In this document: one piece after another, positions 9,102 to 18,038 of the stretch
Layout: each line of letters starts with the position of its first letter
Numbering within the stretch: the first letter of the stretch is position 1
Assembly (NCBI GenBank): GCA_903970465.1
Contig: CAJCIO010000043.1
Location: forward strand, 1 to 52,389
Origin: Gammaproteobacteria bacterium
GTDB taxonomy: Bacteria > Pseudomonadota > Gammaproteobacteria > Pseudomonadales > Pseudomonadaceae
Reading direction: 5' to 3'
Length of the DNA: 52,389 nt
The notes under the pieces: model-generated
Databases searched by the model: none
What the model was told of the DNA's origin: nothing
Seen by the model: the letters and a program-made list of their open reading frames with translations, nothing else
Translations under genes and position numbers: made by a program

Positions 9102-9584
9102 ATGCTCGCATTCATTCTTTATTCCGTGCTCATCGGCATCGCCGCTACTGCCCTGCTGGATATCTGGGCGCAGCTGCTCAAAGCCGTGTTCAAACTGCCG
9201 ACGCCGCCATGGCACCTGGTCGGTCGCTGGTTCGCCGGCATGCCCCGGGGTACCTTCGTGCACCGGCAAGGCATCGGCCAGTCGCCCGAAGTCGCCAACG
9301 AGCTGCGCATCGGCTGGGTCATGCATTACGCGGTGGGGATCATCTTCGCCGCCGCGCTGCTGTTGATCTGGGGCGTGCAATGGGTGCATGCGCCCACTTT
9401 TGCGCCAGCGCTGATCGTCGGCCTGGTCACAGTCGGTGCTGGCTGGTTCATTTTGCAACCGGGAATGGGGATCGGTGTGGCCTGTTCGAAAGCGCCCAAC
9501 CCCAATCTGGCGCGCGCGCTGAACATCATCGGCCATGTGGTATTCGCCATTGGTCTGTATTGCAGCGCGCTAATAGTTGGCTGA
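9102..9584 (+). CDS. DUF2938 family integral membrane protein
   Basis: A 160-aa protein with about four membrane segments (MLAFILYSVLIGIAATALLDIW at the start; YAVGIIFAAALLLIWGV; ALIVGLVTVGAGWFI; ALNIIGHVVFAIGLYCSALI at the end). The motif PRGTFVHRQGIGQSP and the ending SKAPNPNLARALNI match the DUF2938 family. The ATG at 9102 is preceded by AAGGA at six bases; the earlier in-frame start at 9000 lacks a ribosome site and adds residues foreign to the family. Function is unknown. It stands alone, 72 bp before the MHYT gene. Confidence 0.8.
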   Translation: MLAFILYSVLIGIAATALLDIWAQLLKAVFKLPTPPWHLVGRWFAGMPRGTFVHRQGIGQSPEVANELRIGWVMHYAVGIIFAAALLLIWGVQWVHAPTFAPALIVGLVTVGAGWFILQPGMGIGVACSKAPNPNLARALNIIGHVVFAIGLYCSALIVG

Positions 9585-9656
9585 CCCTGCACCTCTCTTC
9601 AGTGAATTATCGACCCGCCGATATCAGAGGGTCGGGTACCGAATTCGGATGTCGCC

Positions 9657-11762
9657 ATGCTAGCCAGCAGTTACAACAGCCTTTACGTGTTTTTTTCCCT
9701 TATCGTCGCAATCATTGCCTCTTATACCGCGCTGAACATGGCAGGACGGGTTTCCCGCACCCAGGGCACCGTTTCAATGCTATGGCTGATGGGGGGCTCG
9801 TTCGCCATGGGCCTGGGAATCTGGTCGATGCACTTTATCGGCATGCTTGCCTTCAAGCTGCCCATCGCCTTGGGCTACGACCTGACGCTCACCGGGCTGT
9901 CGCTGCTGATCGCCATAGCCTCGTCGGCCTTCGCCCTATGGCTGGTGTGCCAGAAGAACCTGCCCCTGGCCAGCCTGTTGGGGGGCGCGGTGCTGATGGG
10001 CATCGGCATCGCCGCCATGCATTACACGGGCATGCATGCCCTGCTGATGAACCCCGGCGTGCAGTACATTCCGTCGCTGTTCGCCTTATCGGTTGGGATC
10101 GCCATCCTTGCCTCAGTTGCCGCGCTGTGGATCGCGTTTCACCTGCGCGGTGAAGGCAAGAACATTACCCTGCTGCGTTTTCTGGCCTCGCTGATCATGG
10201 GCGTTGCGATCGTCGGCATGCACTACACCGGCATGGCCGCCGCGCAATTTCCGGTCGGCAGCATTTGCGGCGCCGCTGGCGACGGCATCGACAGCAAATG
10301 GCTGGTGGTGCTGGTGATCGTAGTGACCCTGGCGGTGTGCGCCATCGCCTTGATCGTCTCAATGCTCGACGTGCGCACCAGCCTGCTGGCGACCTCCCTG
10401 GATCGCGCCAACAGCGAGCTGGTGCAACTGGCGCTGCACGACAACCTGACGCGCCTGCCCAACCGCATCTTGCTCAACGACCGACTGGATCAGGCCATCC
10501 ACAAGGCGGTGCGGCAGAAGAGCCATTTTGCCGTGCTGTTCATGGACCTCGACGGCTTCAAGGCCGTCAACGACGCCTACGGCCATCACATTGGCGACTT
10601 GCTGCTGGTCGAGGTGGCCAAGCGTATTCAGGACGCCAAACGCGGCGAGGACACTGTAGCGCGTTTGGGCGGCGACGAATTCGTGGTGCTGCTCGATCCC
10701 GGCGAGCCGGAGGACGCTGCCCTCTTGGCCCAACGGTTGGTCGAAAGCATTCATGCACCCTACGTGATCGGCCGTCAGACCCTGCACGTGTCGACCAGTA
10801 TCGGCATCGCCATCTTTCCTCAGGACGGTGATACCCACCATGAATTGATGATCAACGCTGACGCCGCCATGTACCACGCCAAGGAACAGGGCCGAGACTG
10901 CTACTGCTTCTTCGAAAGCGCCATGAACGTCAACGCGCACCAGCAATTGCAGATGCAACAGGAATTGCGCCGGGCCCTCGACCAGCGCGAGTTCCTGTTA
11001 CATTTTCAACCCAAAATGGTCGCGCCCGACGGCCCGATGACCGGCGTCGAGGCCTTGTTGCGCTGGGAACGCCCGGGTGAGGGTCTGGTGTCGCCGGAGC
11101 GCTTCCTGCCATTGGCCGAGCGCACCGGGCTGATCGTGCCGATCGGCAATTGGGTGATCAATGAAGCCTGCCGGCAGATGAGCGAGTGGCATGTTCAAGG
11201 TCATGGCACCTTGAGCATCGCGGTCAATCTGTCGACCGTGCAGTTGGCGCACCCTGGGCTGGTCGAGGTGGTGCGCAACGCCCTCGAGAGCAACGGTCTG
11301 CCGGCCCAATTTCTGACGCTGGAAGTCACCGAGTCCACGGCCATGCGCGATGCTGAAGCAGCGCTGATCGTGCTCGATCAACTGGCGGCGTTGGGGGTCA
11401 GCATCTCCATCGATGACTTCGGTACCGGTTATTCGAGCCTGTTGTACCTCAAGCGTCTGCCGGCCAACGAGCTGAAGATCGACCGCGGCTTCGTCACCGA
11501 GCTGGCGCAAGGCAACGACGATGCGGCCATTGTTTCGGCGATCATCGCACTGGGCAAGACACTGGGGCTGAGCATTGTCGCCGAAGGGGTAGAAACCACC
11601 GAGCAGCAGGAGATGCTTACCGCACTGGGCTGTACCACCTTGCAAGGATTTCTACTAGGCCGGCCGATGACGGCGCAGCGCTTGTTGGAGAGTGTGCAAC
11701 GGGCCACACTCCCTGTAGCGAGGGGGCCTGCCCCGGAAAATGCCAGCCTGATCAAGCTGTAG
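9657..11762 (+). CDS. MHYT-GGDEF-EAL cyclic-di-GMP protein, MucR-like
   Basis: A 701-aa inner-membrane protein. The N-terminal ~245 residues are seven membrane helices with three MHYT motifs (MHFIGM ~58, MHYTGM ~121, MHYTGM ~188), a proposed sensor for diatomic gases through bound copper. A GGDEF domain follows with an intact active site LGGDEFVV (~337) and an RGED inhibitory site five residues before it. The EAL domain has EALLRW (~464), DDFGTGYSS (~586) and EGVET, so phosphodiesterase activity is also possible. This is the architecture of P. aeruginosa MucR, which feeds c-di-GMP to alginate synthesis. The last ~15 residues are encoded within a REPIN and go beyond the length I recall for MucR (~685 aa). 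Confidence 0.9.
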   Translation: MLASSYNSLYVFFSLIVAIIASYTALNMAGRVSRTQGTVSMLWLMGGSFAMGLGIWSMHFIGMLAFKLPIALGYDLTLTGLSLLIAIASSAFALWLVCQKNLPLASLLGGAVLMGIGIAAMHYTGMHALLMNPGVQYIPSLFALSVGIAILASVAALWIAFHLRGEGKNITLLRFLASLIMGVAIVGMHYTGMAAAQFPVGSICGAAGDGIDSKWLVVLVIVVTLAVCAIALIVSMLDVRTSLLATSLDRANSELVQLALHDNLTRLPNRILLNDRLDQAIHKAVRQKSHFAVLFMDLDGFKAVNDAYGHHIGDLLLVEVAKRIQDAKRGEDTVARLGGDEFVVLLDPGEPEDAALLAQRLVESIHAPYVIGRQTLHVSTSIGIAIFPQDGDTHHELMINADAAMYHAKEQGRDCYCFFESAMNVNAHQQLQMQQELRRALDQREFLLHFQPKMVAPDGPMTGVEALLRWERPGEGLVSPERFLPLAERTGLIVPIGNWVINEACRQMSEWHVQGHGTLSIAVNLSTVQLAHPGLVEVVRNALESNGLPAQFLTLEVTESTAMRDAEAALIVLDQLAALGVSISIDDFGTGYSSLLYLKRLPANELKIDRGFVTELAQGNDDAAIVSAIIALGKTLGLSIVAEGVETTEQQEMLTALGCTTLQGFLLGRPMTAQRLLESVQRATLPVARGPAPENASLIKL

Positions 11763-11799
11763 CGTCGGGTGAATCTTTCGGGGGCAAGCCCTCGCTACA
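11714..11799. repeat. REPIN (family B) overlapping the 3' end of the MHYT-GGDEF-EAL gene
   Basis: The left REP starts TGTAGCGAGGGGGCCTGCCC at 11714 and the right REP ends GGGGCAAGCCCTCGCTACA at 11799; they are near reverse complements. The stop codon (11760-11762) falls between the two arms, so the left arm is translated as part of VARGPAPENA. The element ends eight bases before the convergent NlpC/P60 stop and may act as terminator for both genes. Confidence 0.85.
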
Positions 11800-11806
11800 G
11801 TGCCGG

Positions 11807-12340
11807 TCAGGGATTTCGCGCGATATGCTCAGGTTGCAGCACCCGCTTGGCATCGCGATAGGTGCGGGCCCAATACGGATTGTTCAGGTAATCGAGACGC
11901 ACCGTGCCGCCCGTGGCCGGTGCATGCACGAAGCGCCCTTCCCCCACGTAGATGCCGGCATGGCTCACCTGCGAGCCTTCGGTGGCAAAAAACACCAGAT
12001 CCCCTGACTGCAACGAGGCCTTGTCGACCTGCGGCGCGCGCATGCCCACCAGGTCGCGGGTAGTACGTGGCAAGGCGATATGGGCCGCATCGCGGTAGAC
12101 GAAGCCGATCAGCCCACTGCAATCGAAACCCGCATCAGGCGTATTGCCACCCCAACGATAAGGCGTGCCCACCAACCCGAGGGCGCGGAACAACACATCA
12201 TCGGCGGCAGGAGCGAAGTCGGTGGGGTAGATGATCGGCTGTTGCTTGGCCACCCGTGGCGCAGGCGGTGGCGGTGCACTGGCACAGGCACCCAGCAAGG
12301 CAATTACCAGCAACAGCGAGAAACGGGCGCAATACGACAT
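11807..12340 (-). CDS. NlpC/P60 family peptidoglycan hydrolase lipoprotein (first copy)
   Basis: A 177-aa lipoprotein with signal peptide and lipobox LLGAC (Cys19). The C-terminal NlpC/P60 domain has the catalytic cysteine in FDCSGLIGFVYRD (~97) and the catalytic histidine in VSHAGIYVGEGRFVHAP (~135), giving the usual Cys-His pair of D,L-endopeptidases that cut between D-glutamate and diaminopimelate. It acts at the outer membrane or periplasm on the cell wall. A second paralogue lies immediately upstream on the same strand, a pairing conserved next to hda in pseudomonads. Confidence 0.9.
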   Translation of the reverse strand: MSYCARFSLLLVIALLGACASAPPPPAPRVAKQQPIIYPTDFAPAADDVLFRALGLVGTPYRWGGNTPDAGFDCSGLIGFVYRDAAHIALPRTTRDLVGMRAPQVDKASLQSGDLVFFATEGSQVSHAGIYVGEGRFVHAPATGGTVRLDYLNNPYWARTYRDAKRVLQPEHIARNP

Positions 12341-12463
12341 AGCAGAACATCCTGATCCAACTGCCGAAGAAAACAGCTCGAAGCCTGAAACCTGAAAACA
12401 CGCAAGCGACGAAGGTTGTCAGCCCCGTCGCTCGTTGGTATTGCCTGTGTTAACAGCCGTGAT

Positions 12464-13138
12464 TTACTTGCGCGAAATCACGGTAGTCGGCGCCATCGCC
12501 AAGGCCCGCTTGGCCTCGATGAAGGTCTTGCTCCAATAGGCATCGTCGAGGCTGTCGATACGGACGCCGCCGCTGCGATGACTGCTGGAGTGGATGAACT
12601 GATCGTCGCCCAGGTAGATCGCGGCATGGCTGACACGGCCACGGCCACGGGTGCTGAAGAACAGCAGATCGCCCGGTTTGAGACTGTTGCGCGCCACCAG
12701 TGGCGCCTTGACGTTGATCATTTCGCGAGTGGAGCGCGGCAAGGTCATGCCGGCCTCTTCACGAAACAGATAACCGATGAAGCCGCTGCAATCGAAGCCC
12801 TTTTCGGTAGAACCACCGGTGCGGTAGCGAGTACCGATCAACGATTTGCCGCGTTCCAGGATGCTGTCAGCCAGCGCTGGCATCTGGTAGGCATTGTTGC
12901 TGGAGAAACGCGCCAGTTCGTTTTCAGTGGCGATTTCGTCTTCGAATACGGAGGAAGCGTTGGCGGAAGCGATCGAGTTGCTGCGACCGTGACCTTGAGT
13001 CTGGGACTGCGCGTGGATTGAAGATTGCGCGGTAACTGGATCTGTAACCTGCTGTTGCGACACCGGTGACTGGGCGGCGCAACCTGCGAGCAGGGTAACA
13101 AGTGCAATGGGCACGAGGGGTGCTAAGCGAGCAAGCAT
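12464..13138 (-). CDS. NlpC/P60 family peptidoglycan hydrolase lipoprotein (second copy)
   Basis: A 224-aa lipoprotein with lipobox TLLAGC and a low-complexity Ser/Gln-rich linker (~25-60). The NlpC/P60 domain follows, with catalytic FDCSGFIGYLFRE and VSHAAIYLGDDQFIHSS. Identity to the first copy is clear around the active site and in the ending YWSKTFIEAKRAL versus YWARTYRDAKRVL. The ATG at 13138 starts directly at the signal peptide; a GTG two codons earlier (13144) is possible, and neither has a strong ribosome site. Tandem duplication followed by divergence is the likely history. Confidence 0.9.
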   Translation of the reverse strand: MLARLAPLVPIALVTLLAGCAAQSPVSQQQVTDPVTAQSSIHAQSQTQGHGRSNSIASANASSVFEDEIATENELARFSSNNAYQMPALADSILERGKSLIGTRYRTGGSTEKGFDCSGFIGYLFREEAGMTLPRSTREMINVKAPLVARNSLKPGDLLFFSTRGRGRVSHAAIYLGDDQFIHSSSHRSGGVRIDSLDDAYWSKTFIEAKRALAMAPTTVISRK

Positions 13139-13575
13139 GGGCACGACCGTGGGTAAGAAAATAAGAAGTGGCGATATTGCCTTTTATCGTCGTCATTTGC
13201 AAATTCAATCGAACATTTTGTGACTCAACGGTTTTGCGGTGACATCTAACCCGCCTGTCAACCCGCCACACCTCGCGCAAAGCCGCAGAAACACTGGGCA
13301 TTGACTTGATATCCATGATGAAACCATCAAGTGCCGAGGCACCAATACCCGTTCAAGTTTTGACGTCAATCCGTTGAAAACGCTCTACATCGCGGTTCGG
13401 CGGTAAAGGTCCATAGATTGTTTGAATCGATGGGCGCGCGAAAAACTTCTAAAAAACGGGCTTGTCAGGGGGAAACGTCAGAAAAACGGTAACAGCAGCC
13501 TAGTGGCTCCTTGACATAATGCAAGGCCCAGGCCAATTAACGAGACAAGACTGAATATTCCTCGAAACGCCGCCG
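13139..13575. other. 437-bp gene-free gap between NlpC/P60 and hda
   Basis: No convincing gene or RNA gene was seen. Both flanking genes read on the minus strand, so the promoter of the NlpC/P60 gene should lie here. A minor inverted repeat (CTTGAT ... ATCAAG) lies at ~13315-13332, and the 13440-13500 stretch has several A-runs (AAAAACTTCTAAAAAACGGG). Neither could be assigned a function. Confidence 0.5.
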
Positions 13576-14280
13576 TTACCAGCCCAGGGTTTCCTTCAGG
13601 AAAGGGATGGTCAGCTTGCGCTGGGCTTGCAGGGACGCTTGGTCCAGCCGTTCGAGCAGGTCGAACAGTGCACTCATGCTGCGGGTGCCGCGGGTGAGGA
13701 TGAAGTGACCGACTTCGTCAGTCAGGTGCAGACCACGACGTGAAGCGCGCAGTTGTAGGGCACGCAATTTATCTTCGTCCGACAATGGGCGCATCTGGAA
13801 GATCAACGCCAAGGTCAGGCGCGACTTGAGGTCCGCCAGTTTTATCGGTATTTCGCGGGGCGAGTGGGAAGCGGCGATCAGCAGGCGCCGACCGCTGTCA
13901 CGCAGGCGATTGAACAGGTGGAAGAGCGCCTCTTCCCAATCGGCGCGACCGGCTACCGCTTGCAGGTCATCCAGGCAGACCAGCTCGTATTGCTCGAGGT
14001 TGTCCAGCAGCTCGACGCCGCGATCCATCAATTGCGCCAGCGGCAGGTACACCGCCGGCTCGCCCAGTTGCTCGAAGCGCAAACACGCGGCCTGCAACAG
14101 ATGGGTGCGCCCTACCCCATGCTTGCCCCACAAGTAGATGAGGCTTTCGGTCCAGCCGGCATCGGCCTCGCACAAACGCTCGACATAGCCGAGAGCCGCC
14201 GCGTTGGCACCTGGGTAGTAATTGACGAAGGTGGCGTCGTCGCGAAGACGCACACCCAAGGGCAGCTGAATCGGTTTCAT
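13576..14280 (-). CDS. hda: DnaA regulatory inactivator Hda
   Basis: A 234-aa AAA+ protein resembling DnaA domain III. The N-terminal clamp-binding motif QLPLGV (residues 5-10) is intact, as needed to dock on the DNA-loaded beta clamp. The Walker A region is GKHGVGRTHLL (~51-61) and Walker B is LVCLDDLQAV (~99). Hda with the clamp stimulates ATP hydrolysis by DnaA after initiation, preventing re-firing of oriC. Position between the NlpC/P60 pair and the AI-2E permease is conserved in pseudomonads. A cluster of DnaA-box-like repeats lies 32 kb away in this same window. Confidence 0.95.
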   Translation of the reverse strand: MKPIQLPLGVRLRDDATFVNYYPGANAAALGYVERLCEADAGWTESLIYLWGKHGVGRTHLLQAACLRFEQLGEPAVYLPLAQLMDRGVELLDNLEQYELVCLDDLQAVAGRADWEEALFHLFNRLRDSGRRLLIAASHSPREIPIKLADLKSRLTLALIFQMRPLSDEDKLRALQLRASRRGLHLTDEVGHFILTRGTRSMSALFDLLERLDQASLQAQRKLTIPFLKETLGW

Positions 14281-14405
14281 GCTGGCTGAACGGCTCTGGC
14301 GAGCCGCAAAGGGCCTCTGGATGAAGTCGGCAAAGTCTATACCCCTCGCGCTAGACGCACAATGCGGCAGACCACAAGCAAAATCAAAGGTTTGCGAGAG
14401 CAGTT

Positions 14406-14424
14406 GGGCGAGCAGAGCTCGCCC
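14406..14424 (-). terminator. Hairpin just downstream of the AI-2E permease stop
   Basis: GGGCGAGC and GCTCGCCC form a perfect eight-base stem with a three-base loop, ten bases after the stop codon of the permease gene. There is no T-run on either strand, so it is either a weak terminator or a 3' end stabiliser between the permease and hda. Confidence 0.35.
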
Positions 14425-14433
14425 CCACGGGCT

Positions 14434-15507
14434 TTACAGCTCCGGGTCTTCACCGCCGCCATAGATGTCCGACTCTTTATAGAGGTCGTGGACGTGGCGT
14501 ACCAGCACCATGATCACCGCAGCGACCGGCAAGGCCAGCAATACTCCAGTGAAACCGAACAATTCACCGCCAGCAAGGATGGCGAAGATCACCGCCACCG
14601 GATGCAGGCCGATACGATCGCCCACCAGCAATGGGGTCAGGACCATGCCTTCAAGCAACTGGCCGACCATGAACACCGCCGCAATGCCGGCCATGTGCGT
14701 CGGATCGAGGCCGAACTGGAACAATCCGGCGATGATGGCCGATCCGATACCGATGATGAAGCCCATATACGGCACAATCGCCGCCAGGCCGGCAACCATG
14801 CCGATCAACAGGCCAAGGTCGAGGCCGACCAGCATCAGGCCTCCCGCATAGATGAAGCCCAGCGCTACCATCACCAGCAACTGGCCGCGAATGAACGCCC
14901 CCAGCACTTCATGACACTCGCCCGCCAGGTTGACGACCTGGTCTTCGCGGTGACGTGGCAGCAGGCTGCGGATCTTGGCCATCATCACGTCCCAATCGCG
15001 CAATAGATAGAAGCCCACCACCGGGATCAGCACCAGGTTGGTCAGCCAGCCGATCAAGGCCAGAGTGGACGTAGTGGCCTGCGCCAGTACCACGCCGACG
15101 ATGTCGCCGGTCTGCCCCATGTGCTCGGAGATGGCCGCCTTGATCTTGTCGAACTTCCAGAAACCGTCACTCAGGCCGACATGGGATTGCACCCACGGCA
15201 ACGCGGTCTGCTGCAGCCAGTCGAGCATCTGTGGCGCCAGTTGGTAGAGGCTGACCAGTTGTTTGGCCAGCATCGGCACCAGTACCGCCAGGGCAATGAC
15301 GACGATCAGGGTGAAGAAGGCGAACACCACCACCACACTGAGGGTACGGGACAGCTTGAGCTTTTCGAGCCGATCGGCCAGCGGGTCGCCCATATAGGCG
15401 AGCAGGATGGCAATCAGGAATGGCGTAAGAATAGGGTGCAGCAGGTAGACGAAGGCACACAGTAGCAGCACCGCACCTAACCAGAACCAGCGACGCATGT
15501 CGGTCAT
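14434..15507 (-). CDS. AI-2E family (PerM/YdiK-type) membrane permease
   Basis: A 357-aa protein with about eight membrane helices, beginning with two hydrophobic segments (WFWLGAVLLLCAFVYLLHPIL). The family hallmarks PILTPFLIAILLAYMGDPLADRLEK near the N-terminus (~25-50) and the C-terminal GLHPVAVIFAILAGGELFGF and GVLLALPVAAVIMVL are present. Family members have been proposed as AI-2 exporters or Na+/H+ antiporters; the substrate here is unknown. I prefer the ATG at 15507, behind GGAA, to the one at 15519. Lies between hda and a REPIN, on the same strand as the DUF2066 gene. Confidence 0.85.
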   Translation of the reverse strand: MTDMRRWFWLGAVLLLCAFVYLLHPILTPFLIAILLAYMGDPLADRLEKLKLSRTLSVVVVFAFFTLIVVIALAVLVPMLAKQLVSLYQLAPQMLDWLQQTALPWVQSHVGLSDGFWKFDKIKAAISEHMGQTGDIVGVVLAQATTSTLALIGWLTNLVLIPVVGFYLLRDWDVMMAKIRSLLPRHREDQVVNLAGECHEVLGAFIRGQLLVMVALGFIYAGGLMLVGLDLGLLIGMVAGLAAIVPYMGFIIGIGSAIIAGLFQFGLDPTHMAGIAAVFMVGQLLEGMVLTPLLVGDRIGLHPVAVIFAILAGGELFGFTGVLLALPVAAVIMVLVRHVHDLYKESDIYGGGEDPEL

Positions 15508-15527
15508 TTGTATTTCCATTTGTTCAG

Positions 15528-15615
15528 TGTAGCGAGGGGGCTCGCCCCCGATTGCGGTGTGTCAGTCGCTCAAGATTGCGCTGACATCCTTTTCGGGGGC
15601 AAGCCCCCTCGCTAC
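15528..15615. repeat. REPIN (family B) between DUF2066 gene and AI-2E permease
   Basis: TGTAGCGAGGGGGCTCGCCC at the left and GGGGCAAGCCCCCTCGCTAC at the right form a long inverted pair, with ~45 bp between the arms. It ends 12 bp before the DUF2066 stop. It probably limits read-through between the two same-strand genes. Confidence 0.88.
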
Positions 15616-15626
15616 GGGGACTGTAG

Positions 15627-16673
15627 TCAATAGTGGAAGTGCAGGTCGTTGGCGGACGCCGCCGGGGCTACCTGAGCGGGCGCCGCTGGCGGTACTGGTG
15701 CAGCAGCGGGTATCGGTGCCGGAGGTTGTACCTCATGCAACTTGGCCAAGGCCATCTGCGAACGGATCTGGTCGGCGCTGGCCGTGACCTTATAGGTCAC
15801 ACTGTCGCCATTGACACTTTTGATCTGCCCGCCAAACGGATCGAGCAGGCGGCCCATCTCGGCGTAATGATCGAGGGTCATGCCGCCGATCTCCACGGTC
15901 AGGTCGGCCGAGGCTCCGGGCTTGGCCACATAGCGCGGCGCCAGACGCTCACTCACCGCCAGCATCACCGCATCGGACAATGCGGCCTGATCGGCACCTT
16001 CGCTGGTGCCTTGCTCCTTCTGCCCGCCCAGCCACAGCCGCCATTTGGCCTGCCATTTGTCGCCATTCTGGCTGGCATGCACCGCCAGCAGGGCGTCTGC
16101 GCCGTAGCGCTCGGAGGCGCTTTGCAGCGGCGCCGGATCGGTGCCCTCGAGATTCTTGGCGGTGCCGACCAACTGCTCGCTGAGGTCGGCCAGCGGCAGG
16201 CGCAGTGGCAGACCTCGGTGACGGGCCGCGGTCAGCAGCGGTTGCGCGGTTGCCTGACCATCGCCGACCAGGCTGGCGCCGTCGGTGTTTTCATTGAGCC
16301 ACCAGCCGAGAATCACTGGCCGGTTGTTGCCCCACAGCGCCAGCCCGGCGCCGCGCAGGGCCTTGTCGGTGCTGACCGGGTCGAAATCGACCTGCAGGGA
16401 TTGCGGCGGGCCGGCGTCGTAGCCGTACTGGCTGATGATCCGCTGGGTGTCGCCCTTTACCGACGCAAGGCCGGGGTTGTTGATGGCCTTGGGGTCGCCA
16501 GTGAGGCGCAGCACCAGGGTTTCGAGGGCACGCTGGATGGCCTGAGTGCGCTCATCCGGGGTCTGGCTGGCCACAGGTTCCTGAACCTGATACAGGTTGG
16601 CAACCACCTCGGCATGGCTGGACAGGCTCAGTACGGATAGACAGCTGGCGAACAGATAGTGGTGCAGACGCAT
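15627..16673 (-). CDS. DUF2066 domain periplasmic protein
   Basis: A 348-aa protein with a cleavable signal peptide (MRLHHYLFASCLSVLSLSSHA, cut after Ala21). The body matches DUF2066 (EVVANLYQVQEPVASQTPDERTQA, IISQYGYDAGPPQSLQVDFD, ALWGNNRPVILGWWLNE). The last ~30 residues are Pro/Ala-rich (PPAPIPAAAPVPPAAPAQ), a likely disordered tail. The family is found next to purM in gammaproteobacteria; its function is unknown. It is divergent from purM across a 306-bp region. Confidence 0.88.
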   Translation of the reverse strand: MRLHHYLFASCLSVLSLSSHAEVVANLYQVQEPVASQTPDERTQAIQRALETLVLRLTGDPKAINNPGLASVKGDTQRIISQYGYDAGPPQSLQVDFDPVSTDKALRGAGLALWGNNRPVILGWWLNENTDGASLVGDGQATAQPLLTAARHRGLPLRLPLADLSEQLVGTAKNLEGTDPAPLQSASERYGADALLAVHASQNGDKWQAKWRLWLGGQKEQGTSEGADQAALSDAVMLAVSERLAPRYVAKPGASADLTVEIGGMTLDHYAEMGRLLDPFGGQIKSVNGDSVTYKVTASADQIRSQMALAKLHEVQPPAPIPAAAPVPPAAPAQVAPAASANDLHFHY

Positions 16674-16979
16674 GAAGGATTCCCGACGGGCAGAAGCGGA
16701 CTGTGCTTTGTGACCACACTTTCCCGCAATTCATTCAGCTAGCCAATAAAAGAATTCGTAAACGTTGTGTCCAACCCCTCGCTACAGTGGCCCGCGGGGA
16801 AAATAATCCACCCTTGCCGTCGGCCTGAGGATGGCCGCTAACCCGCAAGCCTGATAAAATCGCGCGCCTTCGCAGACCGACGATGCCCGAGCCGGCCCAT
16901 TTGCGCCTCAGTGCGCACAAGGCCCCTTTGCCCATCGCGGTCGTATTCCCGAATCCCTCCCTCTAAAAAGGCCTGGATC
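16674..16979. promoter_or_regulatory. Divergent DUF2066 / purM promoter region
   Basis: A 306-bp gap without a gene. A single family B REP remnant (CCCCTCGCTACAGTGG) lies at ~16777-16792. A plausible plus-strand -10 (TGATAAAAT, ~16852-16860) lies ~125 bp upstream of purM, leaving a long leader. AAAAAGG at 16966-16972 is the ribosome site for purM. Confidence 0.45.
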
Positions 16980-18038
16980 ATGAGCAAGCAACCCTCCCTG
17001 AGCTACAAGGACGCCGGTGTAGACATCGACGCCGGCGAAGCATTGGTCGAACGCATCAAAGGCGTCGCCAAGCGCACCGCGCGCCCCGAAGTCATGGGCG
17101 GCCTGGGCGGTTTTGGCGCCCTCTGTGAAATCCCGGCCGGCTACAAGCAGCCCGTACTGGTCTCCGGTACCGACGGCGTCGGCACCAAGCTGCGCCTGGC
17201 GCTGAACCTCAACCGTCACGACACCATCGGCATCGATCTGGTGGCCATGTGCGTCAACGACCTGGTGGTCTGCGGTGCCGAGCCGCTGTTCTTTCTCGAC
17301 TACTACGCCACTGGCAAGCTTAACGTCGACACCGCCGCTGACGTGGTCACCGGCATCGGCGCCGGCTGCGAGCTGGCGGGCTGCTCACTGGTAGGCGGCG
17401 AAACTGCCGAGATGCCTGGCATGTACGAAGGCGAAGACTACGACCTGGCCGGCTTCTGCGTCGGCGTCGTGGAAAAGGCCGAGATCATCGACGGCTCCAA
17501 GGTTGCCGCTGGCGACGCCTTGATCGCCCTGCCATCGTCCGGTCCGCACTCCAACGGTTACTCGCTGATCCGCAAGATCATCGAAGTCGCCGGTGCCGAC
17601 ATCGAGACAATCCAGCTTGACGGCAAGCCGCTGACCGACCTGCTGATGGCGCCAACGCGCATTTACGTCAAGCAACTGCTGCAACTGATCAAGGACACCG
17701 GCGCGGTCAAGGCCATGGCCCACATCACTGGCGGCGGCCTGCTGGACAATATCCCGCGCGTGCTGCCAAAAGGCGCTCAGGCCGTGGTCGACGTGGCCAG
17801 CTGGCAGCGTCCGGCGGTATTCGACTGGCTGCAGCAGCACGGCAACGTCGACGAGCACGAGATGCACCGCGTACTGAACTGCGGCGTCGGCATGGTCATC
17901 TGCGTGGCCCAGGCCGACGTCGAGCAATCCCTGGCCAGCCTGCGCGCTGCCGGCGAACAGCCATGGGTCATCGGCGAAATCGGCATCGCTGCCGAAGGCG
18001 CCGCGCAGGTCGAGCTGAAGAACGTCAAGGCTCACTGA
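16980..18038 (+). CDS. purM: Phosphoribosylformylglycinamidine cyclo-ligase (AIR synthetase) PurM
   Basis: The 352-aa length is standard. The N-terminus [21 protein letters not shown] and the motifs [14 protein letters not shown] (~62-75), [31 protein letters not shown] and [16 protein letters not shown] are diagnostic. PurM uses ATP to close the imidazole ring, converting FGAM to AIR in purine biosynthesis. The ATG at 16980 is preceded by AAAAGG; a longer in-frame start at 16911 is not supported by the family alignment. purN follows with a one-base overlap (TGATG), so the two are translationally coupled. Confidence 0.97.
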   Translation: MSKQPSLSYKDAGVDIDAGEALVERIKGVAKRTARPEVMGGLGGFGALCEIPAGYKQPVLVSGTDGVGTKLRLALNLNRHDTIGIDLVAMCVNDLVVCGAEPLFFLDYYATGKLNVDTAADVVTGIGAGCELAGCSLVGGETAEMPGMYEGEDYDLAGFCVGVVEKAEIIDGSKVAAGDALIALPSSGPHSNGYSLIRKIIEVAGADIETIQLDGKPLTDLLMAPTRIYVKQLLQLIKDTGAVKAMAHITGGGLLDNIPRVLPKGAQAVVDVASWQRPAVFDWLQQHGNVDEHEMHRVLNCGVGMVICVAQADVEQSLASLRAAGEQPWVIGEIGIAAEGAAQVELKNVKAH

